Source: Mytilus edulis (lineage: Eukaryota > Mollusca > Bivalvia > Mytilida > Mytilidae). Taken from it: a stretch of DNA of 64,000 nucleotides. The first letter of the stretch is position 1. The number at the start of each line of letters is the position of its first letter. The notes under the pieces were generated by a model that was not told the origin of the DNA, made no database searches, and saw only the letters and a list, made by a program, of their open reading frames with translations. Positions 60,288 to 64,000 of the stretch are shown here, in pieces. The position numbers and the translations under genes were made by a program. The stretch is taken from contig NC_092354.1 in assembly GCF_963676685.1 (NCBI RefSeq), forward strand, positions 13,088,746-13,152,745, written 5' to 3'.

Positions 60288-60824
60288 CTACACATAAAAG
60301 GGTAAACATCATTTAATGACAAAAATAACTACTACATGTATTACATTATTAGTAGGCAACTGAAAATTTTGTCTTATTTGTATATAACATCAACTTACTC
60401 ATCATTCTTGCTGTTCAATATCATGAATATTATCATTATTCTATGAATATGAGGTCACAGTAAAATTAACCTTGGCAGGCAGACATCTTTTTTTATATGA
60501 TACCTTGTAGTCATTCCATACAACAAGTAGACCTATGCTTAAAAAATCTAAGGCCAAAATTAAAAATATGTTTGTTTCCCCTCCCCCCACACGGGTCAAA
60601 AATAAGCGCCTGGGTCAAAAAATTATTTTCCACAAAAAAATCGAAATTATTTTTTTCCTGAAAATAATTTGTTTCCATTTTTGGAAAGTGCTTGAAAGCA
60701 GAAGGATTGATAATCTAAATAAATACACTCAAATTGAGCACAAACAACTGATAAGTGGCCTGGACTGGACAAGTCAAACCATTCATGTGACCATGCTATG
60801 ACAATCACATCCAGTTAAAAAAAA

Positions 60825-62066
60825 CTACAGGCTCTCAAGAGCCTGTGTCGCTTACCTGTTAATGTGTTTACTGATGTCGGCCATCTTCGTTGGTAGGCGG
60901 GGTCATTAGACACTTTTTTTTTAAATAGATACCCTAGTATTATGATTGTGGCCAAGTTTGGTTAAATTTGGCCAAGTAGTTTTAGAAATGATTTTTATAC
61001 AAGTTACAAAAATGACGAAAAGTTGTTCAATATTGACTATAAAGGGCAATAACTCCTTAAGGGGTCCTCTAACAATTTTGATCATGCTGACTTATTTGTA
61101 GATCTTACTTTGCTGAACATTATTGCTGTCTACAGTTTATCTCGATCTATAATAGTATTCAAGATAATAACCAAAAACTGCAAAATTACCTTAAAATCAC
61201 CAATTTTAGGGCAGCAACCCAACAACAGGTTGTCCAATTCAACTGAAAATTTGTGAGGGGATATATCTTATTCTGATGGACATTTAAATCTTGAAAGATT
61301 TGCCCTAAATGTCTTAGTTTCAAAGATATAAAGCAAAACCTGCATTTTACCACTATGTTCTAATTTTAGCCATGTCGGCCATTTTGTTTGGTAGGCTGAG
61401 TCATCGGACACATTTTTTAAACTACAAACCACAATGATAATTGTGGCCAAGTTTGGTTAAATTTGGCAAAGTAGTTTCAGAGAAGAAGATTTTTAAAAAA
61501 GTTACAAAAAATTATGAAAAGTTGTTAAAAATTGACTATAAAGGGCAATAACTCCTTAAGGGGTCGACTGACAATTTTGATCATGTTGACTTATTTGTAG
61601 GTCTTACTTTGCTGAACATTATTGTTTTTACAGTTTATCTCTATCTATAATAGTATTCAAGATAATAACCAAAAACTGCAAAATTTCCTTAAAATAACCA
61701 TTTCACAGGCAGCAACCCATCAACAGGTTGTCCGATTCGTCTGAAAATTTCAGGGCAGATAGATCTTGACCTGATCAACAATTTTACCCCATGTCAGATT
61801 TGCTCTAAATGCTTTGGTTTTTGAGTTATAAGCCAAAAACTGCATTTTACCCCTATGTTCTATTTTTAGCCATGGTGGCCATCTTGGTTGGTTTGACAGG
61901 TCACGCCACACATTTTTTAAACTAGATACCCCAAAAATGATTGTGGCCAAGTAGTTTCAGAGGAGAAGATTTTTGTAAAAGTTTACAGACGACGGACGCA
62001 GGAAGACAGACGACGAACGCCAAGTGATGAGAAAAGCTCACTTGACCTTTCAGGTCAGGTGAGCTA
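60825..62066 (-). mobile_element. Repeat with CAGGTAAGCGACAC/CAGGTGAGCT-type ends and two internal monomers
   Basis: The left end contains the hairpin CAGGCTCTCAAGAGCCTG and GTGTCGCTTACCTG. The right end reads AAAAGCTCACTTGACCTTTC, AGGTCAGGTGAGCT. Inside, two monomers of about 480 bp repeat GTGGCCAAGTTTGGTTAAAT, AACTCCTTAAGGGGTC, AACATTATTG, AACAGGTTGTCC and GCCATGTCGGCCATTTTG/GCCATGGTGGCCATCTTG (about 60885-61365 and 61375-61865). I recognise it as an abundant bivalve repeat. No transposase is present. Confidence 0.75.
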
Positions 62067-62489
62067 AAAGAAACCTGCATTCCTGGTCTGTTTACAAAGG
62101 GTAGACCCGGGGAGGGGAAACAGACATTCTTTTTAATGTGGCCTGATAAAATGACAAAACCAAGAAAACTTATCATTGACCAAAGAACAATAAAATGCGG
62201 TCATGGTTTATATATGAATCTGCCATTCAGACATGCACACCTTACAATTGTTTCATATCTACCAAATATAATCTACCTGTAACTTTAAACATATGATAAA
62301 CTGACAAAACAATGCAGTGTTTCATTGACCAATGAACCATGCATGAAAATGAGGTCAAGTTCATATAAAATATGACAGACAGCTAAGTGCATCTTACAAT
62401 TATTTCATTCACTAAATAAAGGGGCCTTATTGCTTACAGTATCCGGAAAATTGACCAAACCACAAAAACTAAATATTTTCAAAGTTCCT

Positions 62490-62620
62490 TATACCCTGCC
62501 AATTTGTTATGGTTGTGCCTGTTCCAAGTCAGGATCCGATAATTCAGTGATTGTCGTTTGTTTATGTGTAACATATCTGTTTTTCAATTTTTTTGTACAT
62601 AAATTAGGTTGTTAGTTTTC
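62490..62620 (-). repeat. GGTATGATTGCCAAT-family fragment, minus copy
   Basis: GTTCCAAGTCAGGATCCGAT, GATTGTCGTTTGTTTATGTG and TTTTTGTACATAAATTAGGT are the reverse complement of part of the repeat at 5700-5790, diverged. Confidence 0.55.
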
Positions 62621-63151
62621 AACTTTCAACTTGGCTATCATGTGTAAAATCATACAAGTGTTGGGAAAACAGGAAGTTGTCGAGTGATGAATCTGAAAAT
62701 GCATCACACGGTATAGCTGACTTATTTAACCCTGAAACCAAATTTCAGAAATCCTTCTATTGTAGTTCCTAAGGAAAATGGGACGAAAAATATTCATCGG
62801 ACGGACTGACTGACGCAAGGATGGATGGACAGACAGGGGTAAAACAGCATACCCCCCCTTTTTTAAAGTGGGGGCATAATTTTAATACGGGGCTATAAAA
62901 ACCCATGCAAGATGTCAAAACAAAAAGAAGTAACCTAATTCTTACTTGTTAGGGGCTATTTATTTATTGTCGGTTATACATATAACAATACAACATATTA
63001 AAGGTCTGTAGAGCTTTTATCCGACATACATATACAGATATATATGACAAGCACAATACATTTGTACATGAAACATAAAGCTCATCACTGAGATAGTAGT
63101 CTCATATAGAGGGAGGCGGGGTCAACCAAACTCCCCTATTCAATCTGAATG

Positions 63152-63925
63152 CAGGACAGAAAGTCACAGTCAAAAAGTCACACACTGTCACGGGACAAAA
63201 AGTCACAATTTAGTTTTGAGATTATTTTTCTTTGAACAAGAAAACACTCTTTTTGTATTTTTCTTGAAGTTTTATACATGAACATGATGTAGCAACTTTA
63301 AATTAAAATTTATTAAAAACAAATAAATCAGTGCATTAGGTTTGCGCACATTACCATTACATTTGCGCACAAAAATCATTACGTTTGTGTGCAGCTTTTG
63401 ATTACATTTGCACGCATTTTTTAACATGTAAATATAAAAAAAAAGATATAGTATGATTGCCTTTTACAGCTGACTATGCGGTATGGGCTTTACCTCGGGC
63501 TTTGCTCATTGTTGAAGGCTGTTTGGTGACCTATGGTTGTTAATGTCTGTCATTTTGGTCTCTTGTGGACAGTTGTCTCATTGGCAATCATACCATACCT
63601 TCTTTATATTGGCTTATGGTTGAAGGCCGTAAAGACCTCTAGTTGTTAATGTCTGTGTCATTTTGGTCTCTTGTGGACAGTTGTCTCATTGGCAATCATA
63701 CCACATCTTCTTTTTTATATTATGAACAATTTCCTAAAATTAAAAATGAATATATGTAATAAAAAGAAGATATTTCAAAATCTTTTTTCATTTATATTCA
63801 ATCAATTGTCAACAAATTGTTTGTGACTTTTTGTCCTATTAACTTTGTTACTTTATGCCTGAGTTTGACATGTGTTTGACTTTTTGTCCTGTGACTTTTT
63901 GTCGGAATGTCCTGTGACTTTCTGT
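63152..63925. mobile_element. Transposon with AGGACAAAAAGTCACA inverted ends
   Basis: The left end repeats AGGACAGAAAGTCACAG and GGGACAAAAAGTCACAA (63153-63210). The right end repeats the inverse (TTGTGACTTTTTGTCC, CCTGTGACTTTTTGTC, CCTGTGACTTTCTG at about 63820-63925). The centre contains GTTTGCGCACA-like units (63340-63420) and two minus copies of the GGTATGATTGCCAAT repeat. No transposase is visible. Confidence 0.7.
63463..63715 (-). repeat. Two tandem minus copies of the GGTATGATTGCCAAT repeat
   Basis: Two consecutive units share GTTGAAGGCTGTTTGG/GTTGAAGGCCGTAAAG, GTTAATGTCTGT, GGTCTCTTGTGGACAGTTGT and CTCATTGGCAATCATACCA. The first unit ends at about 63609 and the second at 63715. They are nested inside the AGGACAAAAAGTCACA element. 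Confidence 0.75.
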
Positions 63926-64000
63926 TTTTGCAGAAGTCCAGGGAGTGTTAAAAAACCACATGTGCAAGTTGAGAGTCAACACTTACACAGGGACTACACA

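Noticed and set aside
60396..60407. 12-nt minus-strand exon before the right-end exons (GTAAGT donor)
   Set aside because: In the frame required by the next exon it reads a stop (TGA), and the acceptor lacks a pyrimidine tract.

Overview
The window is animal nuclear DNA, most probably from a marine mussel (Mytilus or a close relative). It is very AT-rich, has no long open reading frames, carries spliced genes with short exons and consensus GT-AG junctions, and is densely packed with repeat families that I recognise from memory as typical of mytilid genomes. These include a TATACGACCGC-ended transposon, tRNA-derived SINEs ending in an AACATTGTTGGG tail, and a reverse-transcriptase element with a GGATCTGCTTACCC 3' end. 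No database search was possible, so the organism call is recognition plus inference.

Two genes are well supported. On the plus strand at 3688-7110 are the last three coding exons of a MIEN1/Rdx12-type (selenoprotein W-like) redox protein. Its active site reads C-G-G-TGA-G-Y, so the in-frame TGA at 3695 should be selenocysteine. A matching SECIS-like hairpin lies in the 3' UTR at 7235-7298. The first coding exon was not found and probably lies outside the window.

On the minus strand from 32811 down to 14851 is a gene made of 28 tiny coding exons (8 to 102 nt of coding sequence after the first exon) spread over 18 kb. Every internal coding exon is a multiple of three and starts and ends in phase 1. 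The predicted 356-residue product has a signal peptide, no cysteine, a basic Pro/Val/His/Lys-rich middle, a Gly-rich hinge and a Gly/Tyr/Gln/Asn-rich tail. It looks like a secreted structural protein (shell, periostracum or byssus). Its architecture is that of a micro-exon gene, and this is the most unusual feature of the window.

Layout: 1-1400 transposon end and a GATATC-rich palindromic tract; 1.4-8.0 kb the selenoprotein gene; 8.0-13.7 kb repeats with one transposon nested in another; 13.7-32.95 kb the micro-exon gene with promoter and polyadenylation signal; 33-47 kb AT-rich intergenic DNA with SINEs, MITEs and retroelement 3' ends; 47.6-49.2 kb a decayed retroelement with a reverse-transcriptase fragment; 49.4-58 kb sparse repeats; 58.1 kb a CCCATGGG array; 59.3-60.3 kb two possible exons of a third gene; 60.8-64 kb further repeats.
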